Shown here: one piece after another, positions 36,312-48,250 of the stretch
Layout of the letters: the number at the start of each line of letters is the position of its first letter
How positions within the stretch are numbered: the stretch's first letter is position 1
NCBI GenBank assembly: GCA_002914845.1
Contig: JXTC01000161.1
Coordinates: 124,001 to 188,000, forward strand
Direction: 5' to 3'
Length of the DNA stretch: 64,000 nucleotides
Source: Trema orientale
Lineage: Eukaryota; Streptophyta; Magnoliopsida; Rosales; Cannabaceae
The notes under the pieces: model-generated
Seen by the model: only the letters and a program-made list of their open reading frames with translations
Database searches by the model: none
Told to the model about the DNA's origin: nothing
Translations under genes and position numbers: made by a program

Positions 36312-36850
36312 GGGTTAATTGTATAAATGGTCCTTGAACTATCCAAATTGTGGCAATTCGGTCCTTAAAATTTTAATTGTAGCCTTGAAGCCCCTAAATT
36401 TTTTGATTTGTAGCAATTTGATCTATGTACTGTCTAAATTATAACATACTATTAAATTTTTGATGAAAAACATACATAAGGAGCACATGGTGGTATCTCA
36501 TAGTACATCTGAAAGGTAATTTGGAATTTCAACATAAAAATGAACAATCATAGAAAAATTTTCTCTAAATTAGTAGTTATAAGAACCCTAAAAAACTCAA
36601 ATAATATATTTTTCCTTCTCTGAAAATCCTTTTATTTAGTTTATTTTCCTTTAAATACAATTTTAGATGCTATAACGTACTCTTCACATATGTTTTTTAT
36701 CAGAAATTTAATGATGAGTTGCAATTTAGATAGTTCAGTAGCCAAATTACTTTAAATAGTATAATTTAAGGCTTTATTTATCACAGTTAAAATTTTGAGG
36801 ACTAAATTACTACAAATTGGATAGTTCAGGGCCATTTGTGCCATAAACCC
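36312..36850. mobile_element. Foldback element with ~80-bp inverted repeats
   Basis: Left end GGGTTAATTGTATAAATGGT, right end GCCATTTGTGCCATAAACCC. Both arms carry GAACTATCCAAATTG or its inverted form, CAAATTGGATAGTTC. It is 0.54 kb with no open frame. The arm pattern (ends GGGTTAATTG..., 'ATAAATGGTCC...GAACTATCC') is typical of non-autonomous Mutator-like elements in plants, from memory. No clear target duplication. Confidence 0.65.
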
Positions 36851-38027
36851 AAAACACATATGCGTCCAAGTTTGCTACAAAAGATTAGTATTGGGTCTAA
36901 TTTTCACTTTAAAGAGTCTGGTTTTGTCCCATTGATAGGAAATGGACGTGATTCAGACTAATTTGGGCCAAAATAGCCATTTTTAAGACTATTTTTATAA
37001 AATGCCTTTTTTTAAGAGTATCAAAATATTAGTAAACCATAGTCACTAATTTTTATGACCTTAAATTTTTCATTTTTCTAAGCATCAAACACAAATATGG
37101 TGACTATCGTTACCCTCCTAGAAGAATCATTTCGGCCCAAAACACTACTAGTTAGGTCCATTTCCTATTATTGATAGCCTGTGCGCCATAGCTTACTAAT
37201 GGACTTGACAACACAAACGAAAAGAGGCAAATCTAATGGTCAAGAAGCTGAATACCACTTTATAAGAAATATGGATTAAAGTTGAGGGAAAAAAAAAAAT
37301 TATACTCTGTCAATTATCACTTTAGGTGCTAAAATTTCTCTTTTCAGATTGATTTGAATGGAGAACTGACAAACCAGAGAGATTTTTGAAAAGAAACAGT
37401 AGTATAAATTAGAAAAACACAATGGTTGTCACAAAAAATTAATTAGGTATGTAAGTGATACCTGTCTACTTTTTCCCAAATGTAACTTCAAAGCCCATAC
37501 TAGCCTCGCGTGTGATTTTTCTTTCTTGTGGATCTTTATTTTTCTCTTTGATGCAGCGGCCGTAGATGAGATAGAACAAAGACACGATCAAGAACTTGTT
37601 GATCCACAAAGCCCCCACTCAAAAATTGAGAAAATATAGAATAACCCCCAAATAATAAATGAATTTAATTTTAGTCCCCATTAAACAAAAATCTTGACTC
37701 CGTCCATGCATTTAGCACTCTTACTGATAAAGACACTTCGTGGATAGTGAAAAACTAATGATATTCTTATTGTTTTCCCCTTATTTCGTGCGGATGCACA
37801 AAGTATCCGCGCAAAGTTCTCCTATTTCAAAATGTTACTAAATATTTCAATAGGACTTATTACCACATATTTGATTCTCACTTAAGTGAGTAAATACAGC
37901 ACAAGTTATTTGGTTCTTCAAAGGATCATATTCTTCACTTCTTTTGCCATTTCACTATTCTGTATTGACCCATAATTTCACCTCAAAATAACAATGTACA
38001 TTCACATATTGTGCATCAAACTGTTAA

Positions 38028-38741
38028 GGTCTTGTTTGGTAACCACTTATTTAAACAGTTTTTTATTTTTTTAATAAAAAAAGTGGAAATACTTTTCAAA
38101 AGTATGTTTAGTAAAAATACTTTTGTTTTTCGTTTTTTTAATTTGACAACAAAATTTTTAAAATTTTGAAAACAAAAATTTTTTTAAACAATTTTGTAAA
38201 AATGCTAGTATCAAAATTCAACATATCTAGACTCACATCACCATTTCTCTTAACATTTTCTCTCTCATCATTATTTCTCTTGTCATTATCTCTCTAGCTT
38301 CATGTAAAAGTGGTATTTTTCTAAATATTTTTAAAAGTTAATATTTTTCAAAATAAAAATTTTAAAAGTGGTATTTTTCAAAATATTATTATAAAATTTG
38401 GTATTTTTCAAAAATTTTCAAAAATATTTAGAAAAATATCATTTTTAAAAGTTTTATTTTTAAAAATACCACTTATAAAATTTATTTAGATAAATACCAT
38501 TTTTTCTCTCTCCTATTTTCTCTTTCCTTTTTCCTTTATTACTTTCTCTTTTGATTTTCACTTTCAAAAGTAAAAAATACTAGTTACCAAATATGTATTT
38601 TTTTTTATTTTAGAAAACAAAAAGTACAACATTGTTATCAAACACATTTTTGTTTTTGAAATGCAAAAAACAAAATAAGAAAAAGTATTTTCATTTTTGT
38701 GTTTAAAAAAATAAAAAATAAAAGTGTTACCAAACAGCACC
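38028..38741. mobile_element. PIF/Harbinger-like non-autonomous element
   Basis: Ends GGTCTTGTTTGGTAACCACTT and its inverted partner AGTGTTACCAAACAGCACC are flanked on both sides by TAA (38025-38027 and 38742-38744). TAA/TTA duplications with GGNCNTGTTTGGT-like ends are the signature of the Tourist/PIF-Harbinger group. The interior is T/A-rich with repeated GTGGTATTTTT blocks and no transposase frame. Confidence 0.75.
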
Positions 38742-39336
38742 TAAACCGTTTGCCCATTTTTAAGTGCCTCTCTTCCACTGTCCTCCATTTATTTACTCTC
38801 TTTCATTTTGGAGCGCTGCCACGAAAATGCCTATAATTACGTGTAGCTGAAAACAAAGAGCCAGAAAGTTGGATTGTCTTAAACTTCACGAGGCGTAGAT
38901 TCTGTGATGGGTTATAGGTAGAGAAAGCAAATTAAATTTTGTGTTATTGTTAATGTCGCTTATTGTCTTCCAAAAAGTTCAATAACTTTTGGTTATAATT
39001 ATTCAGATGAAAATAGAATATAGAAGGGTCTCTTAACACAATATTCTCCTTCAATGTACCTCACAAAAAACACCGAGCCAATCTATGAAGAAGTGTACTC
39101 TGTATGTTTGAACTTAATTGATGTGGACAATGAAAAACCACGTTGTAAAATGGAAATGGAAGGATCAATAATGCACCATGTGACTGTACAGTAAAGGGCG
39201 ACAAGGGAGGCAAGGAGAATCTCTTCTGCAACTGCAACTTAGCCCATATTAGAGTACATTCACAAAGAGAGAGACCGACATATGGGGTGGTATGCCACTT
39301 CCACACAAATTTTACTTTTCAATTTCTTTATTTTAA

Positions 39337-42079
39337 GGGTTTATATCACCTAAGGTCCCCAAATTTTCCCTCGTGTCTTATTTAAGTCACCAATCTTTCT
39401 TTTTTAGCCTTTTAACTCTCCAACCTTTTGTTTTTGTTTCACACTAATCTTTTTTACTCATTTTCATCTAAATGCTCCGTAAAATATCACGTGCCAAGCA
39501 CGTGTTCGCTCAACCAGGGGTATAACCTGGAATAAAAGGAACAGTTGAGTTCGTCTTCTTCATTCAGAACTATTTTCATTAATATTTACTACCGTATAAG
39601 TTAAAAGTTATAAGATTTTTTTTTTCTTTCTAATCCATAGTTTTGAACCCAGATCCTAGGACAGCTTCATTACCCTCATTTCTCTCCAACCACATTGACA
39701 TGATATTTCTCATCAAGTGTTACTATCTCTGAAGTTCACAAAATGTTGAAAAAGAAAATGTTTGATAAACGAGAAGGATTTGATAATGTTGTTTGGATGC
39801 ACCACATTACATTGCAAAATAGTTGCCAAATTTTCCACTACCATAAGAAGTTAGCACTTGACGAGTCTCTTGAATAACTAGCAATAAACAAAATGCTCTT
39901 TTTGGGAAAATAGATAACAGAGGAAAATGCGACGACAAATGAATCAAAGTCATTTTGATCTTTGAGGGCTGCCAAGTATATATTCATAGAGCAAATGAAC
40001 TTTAAGCTAGAGAATATTCTCTACAATTTAGAGAACATAAATTCTTTACAAGGAAATGATGATTCATCTATCACTACTAATGGGTATGGTCAGATTTGGG
40101 ACATTAATGCAAATAAACTTTCATCTTATGTTTAATAAGGATGAGAAAATCAAAGAAAAAAAGAGCTGGGGCTTCAAAATTTTAATTCATTTTTTTTAAA
40201 ATTTAGCAGGTTTCTGAAACAAAATCTTAGAGCCTCAATTTGATTATTTTCATAATAACCGAACAGAGTATTGTTCGCAATCTTCATATAACCTCATATA
40301 TGCATAATGTGACATATTAGATGCTCAAAGAATATAAATCAGTCGTTCAATCCATGAATTTAGCGTTTCTATATTAACCACTAAAATACTTTCTCCATTT
40401 CTTCTTATAAGACCTCTTAATTTTGGCCATGAAGATGCCAAATCACAATGAATAAAAGAGCTCAAAGTATAAATGTCAAATTCGTTTATTTTAACCTAGT
40501 CCACTAGCAAATAGAAAAAGCCTAACTACACAATGCACACAACTTGTTCGTAAAAAATCGAAATCGAAATAACAAAGCAATAGCCGAATATATATCCATA
40601 CGCATAGAACTAGAGGCTGAAGCGGTGAACTTCCAGAGCGATTGGAGCAGAAGAAAAAATGAGTCTGATGAAAATTCCAGATAAAGAAAACAATTTGAAG
40701 TTGAGCTGTGATTCTATGTGGATATGGCTACTTATTCCTTCTGTAGGTGCCAAAATGGCTATTGTTTTTATGCATCTCTTTTATTTTTCTGATTATATCC
40801 TAATAAAACTTCAAAAAATATAACTAGACCCCCTCAAAAGACTTAACTTTAAAATGTTTCAACTTTTATTTATGCTTTAGAGTTTAGACTTAGTTTTCTT
40901 TCACTTTTTCTCATTCTTCCCCTTCTCTTCTTCGATATTTCCTCTCAATCTTTAATTTTCTCTCAATCTTAATTAACATTAGAGAAACGTAACGGGTATA
41001 GTTTAAAATAATTAGTATTCAAATTTCGAGATGTTCTATGGTGGATTCTACATTTAAAATAAAATTTGGATCAATTTCTACGAATTTCTGGAAATTTCGA
41101 CTAGCTGCCCCGGCGAACATCGAAATTTTTAGATAAATTTCGATGAAATTCGATGCCATTTCGATAAAGTATATTTTTATAATAGAATCTGAAAAATTGA
41201 GTATGGTCATCGAATTGGCATCGAATTTTCATCAAAATTCATCGAATTTCATCAGATTCCATTATAAAAACACACTTTATCAAAATGGCATCAAATTATC
41301 ATCGAATTTCATTAGATTCCTTTATAAAAATACACTTCATCGAAATTGCATTGAATTTCATCAAAATGCATCAAAATTTTCAATATTTGTTGGGTCAACT
41401 AGTCCAAATTTCAGAAAATTCTTAGAAATTGATCTAAATTTAATTTTTAATGCAAATCCACCACAAAATATTTCGAAACTCAAATACAAACTATTTTAAA
41501 TTATACCCACAACATTTAAACTTAAAAATTTCTTCATCGTCCACGAGAGAGATGAGAGAGTTTGGGGAAACGGCTGACTATTGCCTTTAATATTGCTTTT
41601 ATGGCTTGCTTCAACTGGGTTTTTTTCTTCTGAGTTCCACTACCCATATAGGGATGGGTTTGTTCCAACTAACTTTGAGAGCCACAACCCATCGGGGGTT
41701 TTTTTTTTTTGGGAAAGAGCGATAGTTGAAGTTTAGTTGTTTTTTTTTTTTTTAATAATCTAAATACCAAATAATAAAAATTATACTTTTAGGGTTACTT
41801 TTGTCTATTAGTCATATTTTTGAAAGTTTTATTGAAATTGTCATATGGTTGTGAATAGGGTCTATTCGGAATATATTTTATGAAATTTCTCTTATACCCT
41901 TGGTTGAGCGAACACGTGCTTGGCATGCGATATTTAACAGAGCTTTTGGATGGAAATGAAGAAAAATGACTAACTTGAAACAAAAATATAAGATTGAAGA
42001 GATAAAAGCTACAAGAAGAAGACTGGGGACTTAAATAAGATATGAGGGAAAGGTTGGGGACCCTAGGTGATATAAACCC
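39337..42079. mobile_element. Mutator-like element, 2.74 kb, long TIRs, perfect 9-bp target duplication
   Basis: The ends are GGGTTTATATCACCTA and its inverted form. The inverted repeats run about 195-200 bp (39337-39533 against about 41885-42079), ending with the inverted pair around AGCACGTGTTCGCTCAACCA. Both sides are flanked by TTATTTTAA (39328-39336, 42080-42088), an exact 9-bp duplication. Long TIRs with a 9-bp duplication define Mutator-like elements. No transposase frame was recognised, so it is non-autonomous. The interior holds a second foldback element (40994-41508) and about 2 kb of unidentified sequence that might include captured DNA. Confidence 0.85.
40994..41508. mobile_element. 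Foldback element with ~200-bp arms and TCGAAATT subrepeats, nested in the MULE
   Basis: Starts GGGTATAGTTTAAAATAA and ends ACTATTTTAAATTATACCC. The arms are long and inverted: TGGATCAATTTCTACGAATT on the left, its counterpart AAATTGATCTAAATTTAA on the right. The centre carries repeated CATCGAATTTCATCAGATTC units in both orientations, each with a TTTATAAAAATACAC block, a period of about 60 bp. It is entirely inside the 39337-42079 element. Non-coding; the apparent open frames are products of the repeat. Confidence 0.65.
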
Positions 42080-42231
42080 TTATTTTAATGAGGAGATATA
42101 CTCTCACAAATCTATTCTAGTATTCTACTTCTCAAGTAATTATTTTCTCATTAGATAAGATAACAAAGTATTATTACTGTCATGTTTCAAGCTCTCATAT
42201 GCTATTTTTTTAAAGATCTTTTTTTTTTTGG

Positions 42232-42921
42232 CTTTTTATTACCAAAATCCCATGAACTCGGAATAATTCAGTAAAATTAACTCTGAACTCAATTTTTTAG
42301 ATCAAAACGCCCTAAACTCAGAACAATTTAGTAAAATTAACCTCGAACTCAATTTTTTATAGCAAAATCCCCTGAAGCCTCCTAATATTAGATCAAAACC
42401 CCCCAAAGTCTTCTAATATTAGTTTTGTTAGAAAAAAAAATGTTTATATTAGTTTTTTTACTGTTAAGTCCTTATTCTCTTATTTATGGCTTTTAGGTCC
42501 TCGGTATTATTTTTTTATTTTTTATTTTCTCCAATTCTTTTTTTTTTTTTAAATAATAATTTCTCTTTGTTTTCAATTTTATCACTGCTGAGATGAGCTC
42601 CTTTTGGGTAAGTACTAATTGACAACAATTTTGGATAGAAAATATTAAAATAGATTAACGTGAAATAAAAAAATAGTATTGAGAACCAAAAAGTCATAAA
42701 TAAAAGTATGAGGACTTAACAGTAAAAAAAACTAACATAAACATTTTTTTTCCTAACAAAACTAATATTAGGGGACTTCAGGAGATTTTGCTCTAAAAAA
42801 TTGAGTTCAAGATTAATTTTACTAAATTGTTCCGAATTCAGCGGGTTTTGCTCTAAAAAATTGAATTCAGAGTTAATTTTACTGAATTATTCCGAGTCCA
42901 GGGATTTTGGTAATAAAAAAC
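42232..42921. mobile_element. Foldback element with ~270-bp arms
   Basis: Left end TTTTTATTACCAAAATCCCA, right end GATTTTGGTAATAAAAAAC. Arms match in inverted orientation for most of the element, including ACTGTTAAGTCCTTAT and its partner AGGACTTAACAGT. Within each arm a unit of about 60 bp containing AACTCAATTTTTTA is repeated. It is 0.69 kb and non-coding. It starts only about 150 bp beyond the Mutator-like element. Confidence 0.7.
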
Positions 42922-44517
42922 TTTTTTTTTTTTGGGTGAAATAGGTTAGTTAAAGAAAAGAACCCACTTAGTTCAGCAACATTTTGGATAAAATATCAAA
43001 ACAAAATACAAAGACAAATTGAGAAGGTTTAAATTAGTAATCTTTTTGATATTTTGGTTGATTAATGTTACCTAATACAAGTACGTATATAAATTTCATT
43101 ATTTGCCATAATGCTTGCTAGTTGCTAGGTTGCTTACAGTAGCCCCTATTAAAAGTAAAGCCATGAAAAAAAAAAAAAAAAAAAGGCAAAAACTAACATT
43201 ACTTTCCAAATTACAAGTACGTCACTTTCCAAGTGACGTGTCTCACTGTCTTGTAAATGAATGTGCTTGGGTTCGTGGTCCGGTATGCACATGGGATCAA
43301 CACTCTCAGTAATTGATTTTTATGATTATTACTATTAGTATTATTTATTTCTTTTCACTTTTGGGTATCAAAACACAAAACCCACTTTCATTTAAGGAAA
43401 ACATTATTTATTGGCTCCTTTTTTGTGCTGTAGCTTAGAAAATTGGTGCTATCTAGCAGCTATCCAAGGCATGATGCCTATATAGATTGTTCAGTTGAAA
43501 ATCTGAAAAAGACCCCTTTCACAGTACACTTCATACACCATTTTACTAGATTCATTATCCAAACGCATAGGAGCATGAATGATTTTGAGAATCCAATGGA
43601 ACTTTAAAGCACTACTTGGGTCTAAAATAATTGTCCTTTACTATATATGCAGGACCCTACCATTTACCTTTCACTATTTATCTTCATCCTCTATGAATGA
43701 ACCGGCTGGGAGTTTGGTTTTGGCATAATCCCCCTTAATTTGATGGCCAAAGTCAATAATTTCCTGTGCTATACAAATTAGTCGAGTCACTTGTAATCTT
43801 TTTTTTTTTTTTTTAAACACATAATTCTACTATTGAGAAACTATGGCTGATATCATTGCCGTCGGTATTTAACTTTTTTCCTAACATAATTGTAGATAAT
43901 TGGTGCTTTAGGGGCCATTGCTCTGTTGAATAAATTATGTAAGTACTCTCCTTTATGTTGTATTCTATTTTGAGTCCGATAGATCTCAGTCCTAGTAAAT
44001 AGTTATTTTGAAAATTTTGATTTTCAACTCTTTCATAGAGGCAGGTTAAAATTCAATGACCTTCGTTTGTTTTGTTATTAAATTGATCAACAAGTCTGGT
44101 AGAATACAAGCTAACGTTGCCCACGATATATGAACGAGTCATTAATATGCCTTTTTTTTCTAAATGATTGGGAAAATATATACAACCTCTAAACAACGAC
44201 TCAACAGATAAAAAAGAGTATTTCTTTCAAAGAACTCGAAATGAGAATTACAAAATCAACACACCGACTGAAATGAAGCTAATTAATCAATAAAAGCAAC
44301 ACACAAACATGGGAAGTAAAATTAATTAATTATATAAACATAACGGGTTAAGTTAAAATTATCTAAAATTACCAAATTGCCCAGCAAAATACATACAAAA
44401 TCAGAGGCCCCCAAAATTTTTAACCAGACTTCGCCCAAACTACAAACAAACTACAACATATATATATATATTATATAGAACCTAATAATTATAGGGAATT
44501 CCCAATAATTATAATCT

Positions 44518-46639
44518 TCAGTAACCCGTGGGAAACTCGCATTTTCCAAACCCTGCCAAAAAAATAGATGATGTTTTTCAGCAAAGAGAAAATTAAATTA
44601 AAAAAAAAAAAAAAAAACTAAACATGCTTAACAATAGTACACAGAAACAAGTTGAAATGTTTGACTCCCCACTTTTTTCAAAGCAAAACTACCCCAAGTT
44701 TTTCAACATTCAATTATAACTCCTAAATACCGCTTTGGTAATATCAATGTAAAAAGCCATAATTCATGCTGGTCTTGTCCCCATTAAAATTTTCACCAAT
44801 TAAAAGAAATGCCACGTCATCGAGGAATTGCTGCCAATGCAAAATGAGTACGTGACAATGTTTGACCTTTTCTTGACCTGGCGTGCACGACCACTGTTCC
44901 ACGTTACGTGGACCTGCGTCAAGCTTTTTCCAACAATAGACTGACTTACACAGCGCAAGTTAGCAATTTGACATTGCACCTCTTTAACGTGCGCTAATCA
45001 AATTAATGTAAGATAGCATTACGCATTGAAAGCTCGCTAACCTAATTACCAAACCCCATTACTAGCCTTAACGGGCACATTTAAAACGAAATAAATATAA
45101 ATAGAGAGAGAGAGAGAGTGATAGAATACGTACTAGGTGGTTGAGTCACCACGTACGCCGCCCCGCCAAAATAGCAGGACCCCATCTGACGGCTCTGCTT
45201 CTGATAGTAACTGTTGAAAGCGAACGAGGCGTGGGCCTCAACCGTGTTAGGATCGTAACACGTGGAGCCCGGCTGAATCGGACGGCAGTCAGCGGCCCCC
45301 TCGCCGCAGGCGAAATCTAGAGCCTGCTGCAGCTTCTCCTTCCCCACCTGGCCATTCGCAACGCACCACGTGTTCCCCGTCAAGCTCTTCGACACGCCGC
45401 CCCCGCCTCCTCCTCCGCCGTTGACCGGTGACGTCACCTGTTGACCCCCGCCGCCGCTGACCGGCGACCGGTTGTCGTGGTAATTTTTTAACCCCTCCAC
45501 GGTAAATGGGATGTCGTAAACTTTCTTCTCGTCGGGGTAAAAGAGGCCGTAGTTTCTCTCCGATGTGGGGCCGTTCTTCTGATTCTCGTTGAAGAGCGCG
45601 AACAGATAGACGGTCAGATCTTCCTTGGGCCTCAGGGGGGTCCCACCTCCAGATAAGATCCGACGGACGAGATTCCCGTTGTACGCGGCGGCGTTGTCCA
45701 GGCTGGCACCGATCTCGTTCTCGTCTCCCTTGGAAGGCCAACCCGTCTCGGTAACGACAAGCTTGATGTCGTCGTATTTGAGGGCCGACATGGCGGCGAA
45801 AACGGCGTCGATCTGAGCGTCGAAGAGGTTGAAGTAGCGCAACCCGGAACCCGAGTCCACCACACCCGGGTTCTCCCTGAACAGAGCGTAGTCCAACGAG
45901 ATCACGTCCGAGTTCGACTCGTAAGCGAAGAACGGGTACGCGTTAACCATGAGGTACGACCCGGTCTCGCGGAGGAAGTCCAGCATGGGCCTGAAGACGG
46001 GCTCCACGAGTTCGGGTCGGAACGAACCTGCCGAGGCCGGGTACGAGTTCTGGAGCGCGCTGAGGGCAATGGGCGAGGAGATTTTGATGGTGGAGTGGAG
46101 GTTGTTCTTGACGAGGGCCGAGTGGATGTTCATCATGGCCGGGACGAGGAACTTGGTGGTGTTGTGGGGGTCGACGAAGACTTCGTTCCCGACGGCAATG
46201 GCCTCGATTTCGGTGGATGGGTAGTAAGCGACGACGTTTTTCTGGACCCACGAGTTGGCGAAGGACTGGTGTCTGGCCGCCGAGAAAAGTTGCTCGTTGG
46301 GCAGATCTACGGTGACTTTGATTCCGGTACCGGACAGGGCTTTGAGGACAGATGGGTCGGTGTCGTAGACCTTGACCCGTTCAAGGCCCTGGGATTTCAG
46401 AAGCTGGACCACTTTCACGGCGGAAGGAAGGTTGTTCGCTATTCTTCCGTAGTTCACTCCGACTGAACCCGCATCTGCCAAAATGAAACCAACATTGTAG
46501 TAAGTTCTCTCTAACCTGTTTGGTAGCCAAGAAAATGCGCAGAGAGAGAGAGAGAAAATGTAGCTAGCTAGATTTACTTACCTGCAAATCCTGAGATGGA
46601 AATGAGTAAGAGAAAGACGTAGAGAGATAAACGATCCAT
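44518..46639 (-). CDS. Secreted beta-1,3-glucanase (GH17) with C-terminal X8/CBM43 domain, 477 aa, 3 exons
   Basis: Exons (minus strand): 46639-46582, 46474-45134 and 44552-44518; GT-AG junctions and phase give 1434 nt. Exon 1 encodes a signal peptide, MDRLSLYVFLLLISISGFA. The GH17 barrel starts AGSVGVNYGR; acid/base E117 lies in AIAVGNE and nucleophile E262 in VVTETGWPS. A Gly-rich linker (about 359-380) leads to the X8 domain (388-477) with six cysteines (WC, AC, DC, TC, SC, KC) and FAFNSYYQ. The final cysteine comes from exon 3 (RFGKCEFPTGY). The protein is expected to hydrolyse 1,3-beta-glucan (callose) in the wall or at plasmodesmata, with X8 binding it. No GPI tail is seen in the spliced form. 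The ATG nearest the long frame (46481) is intronic and not the start. Confidence 0.93.
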
Positions 46640-46792
46640 GCTCTGTTTCTTGGATAAGCAGCTCTGTTTCTTGAAGAAGCAGAGCATGAGTTAGTGAGAA
46701 AGAGACACAGAGAGAGATGCACGGACACGTTGAGTGGAGTGAAGAGAGCAACACAAGCTAGTAGTGAAGGTAGTGACAGTGAAGGTGAGGGG

Positions 46793-46799
46793 TATTTAT
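46793..46799 (-). promoter_or_regulatory. TATA-like box of the glucanase gene
   Basis: CATAAATACC on the minus strand, about 155 bp before the ATG at 46639. Position and sequence suit a TATA box. The leader between is purine/pyrimidine-rich with GAGAG runs. Confidence 0.5.
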
Positions 46800-48250
46800 G
46801 GAATAAGAAAAAGAGTCAATCGAGTTGAGGGGATCGAGATTGTTTGTAGAGTAGTAGGAGAAGTGGGACCCACACATGTCAGCCAATTGACAAGAACAAA
46901 TGGCTCAGAGCCGCTGAACGGACCACCTTCCCCACGTGGCCCCACTTCCCCCACACGCATCACGATGCCCCCCACCCCCACAAACTCGACCGTTTTTTAA
47001 CCTCATTATAGGTAACATTTTCTCTCTCGACCAAGCGCTACTCGGGCGTGCATTGTTTTCCATGCACCTTCGGCCTCGATCTTCGCCACGTGTACGATGA
47101 TTAGCTGTAACTCAACACGAAGACCCCATCGTGGGCTTAGTGGCCCAATTGTGTTGCTGTTGTGCCGGTGGATTGGGTAGTGGTACGTGTGGGATTTCGA
47201 ACGTTGGGTACAGTAATCGGTGTCTGCTTAACTGGATCTAGGAAAAAAATAGTATGAATAGAAAAAGACCCTAGTAATGTGATGATGTCGAGGGTAGTAA
47301 TCAAAGTGAGGGGGGGGGGGGGAAAAAATATCATGATTTGGTTTTGTCTAAGAGCTGAGTTAGTAGATTTGTTTTGGGTACTACTAAGTTCAACGTCATT
47401 GTTTAGGAGCTGATGAACGTTATATTAACATGTTCGTACACAAGATTGGGACAATTGAAAGAGAATTTATGCTTCGTTAAGAGATTCCTCTCTGATAATC
47501 AGTCCAAGTGTCCCATTCCAACATAATAATAATAATAATAATAGACTATTTCAGCGTTTTAATTTTTGTTACATTCAAATCCAACGTTAATGAATTGTTG
47601 GATAATGATTTTTTTTTTTTTTGAGGAAAATTATTATTAGACTAGTGTTGTGTTGACACTTATTAGAGTCATTACAACTTGCGATGATATATATAAGGGG
47701 CCATTTGGTATGAGATAATCTAAATTTTCATATTAATGGGTATGCTAAAGAATGTGATATGATTGTCTATCACTCTGAATGACTGTGTTTGGTTACGAAT
47801 AATCTTATCAATAATTCGTAATAATATTAGAAAACTTTGTTTAATTACGCGTGGGAATGTACGACTTTTATATTTTTTTCATAAATACCTTAAATAATAA
47901 ATTTTTGATAGCTTCATTTTATAAAGAAACATAACTTTTTTATTAAAAAAAAAGACTATAAAATTTAATTCTCATATAAAAAAATAAAATGTATTACTTT
48001 TAAAATAAAACAAAATAGTCATAATACTTATCAAGGACCTTATTAAATTGAAAAAACAAATACAACATGATTCAAAAAAAGAAAAAAAAAAAGGTCCAAT
48101 GGAAAATAAAGATGAGAAAATTTCTCAATAAAGTCCGTCTAGTGAGATTTGGGAAACTTATGCACTACTGTTGTTGCAGCTTCTTCTTCTCCTTTTTCAG
48201 TCAAGTATAATAAGTTAGAATGGGCAACGGAGTTGCAAGACAATTTCTAG

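Larger units (their letters stand above)
33193..44517. other. 11-kb spacer dense in non-autonomous DNA transposons
   Basis: The first 250 bp are the promoter and leader side of the ANTH gene. The rest is almost entirely repeats: two related MITEs (33746-33951, 34153-34362), a tandem duplication (34558-36245), a foldback element (36312-36850), a Harbinger-like element (38028-38741), a Mutator-like element (39337-42079) with an inner foldback (40994-41508), and a foldback element (42232-42921). The stretches 36850-38020 and 42925-44517 show no structure I can name; the latter is the downstream flank of the glucanase gene. No host gene was recognised. Confidence 0.6.

Noticed and set aside
40994-41508. 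118-codon frame with Asn/Phe-rich repeats as a protein
   Set aside because: It is a product of repeated TCGAAATT units in a foldback element.
46475-46481. ATG at 46481 as glucanase start
   Set aside because: It lies in intron 1 beside the acceptor; a spliced signal-peptide exon at 46639-46582 joins in phase.
47694-47880. GGCCATTTGGTATGAG stretch as a second Harbinger-like element
   Set aside because: Only one end is plausible; no inverted partner or TAA/TTA duplication could be found.
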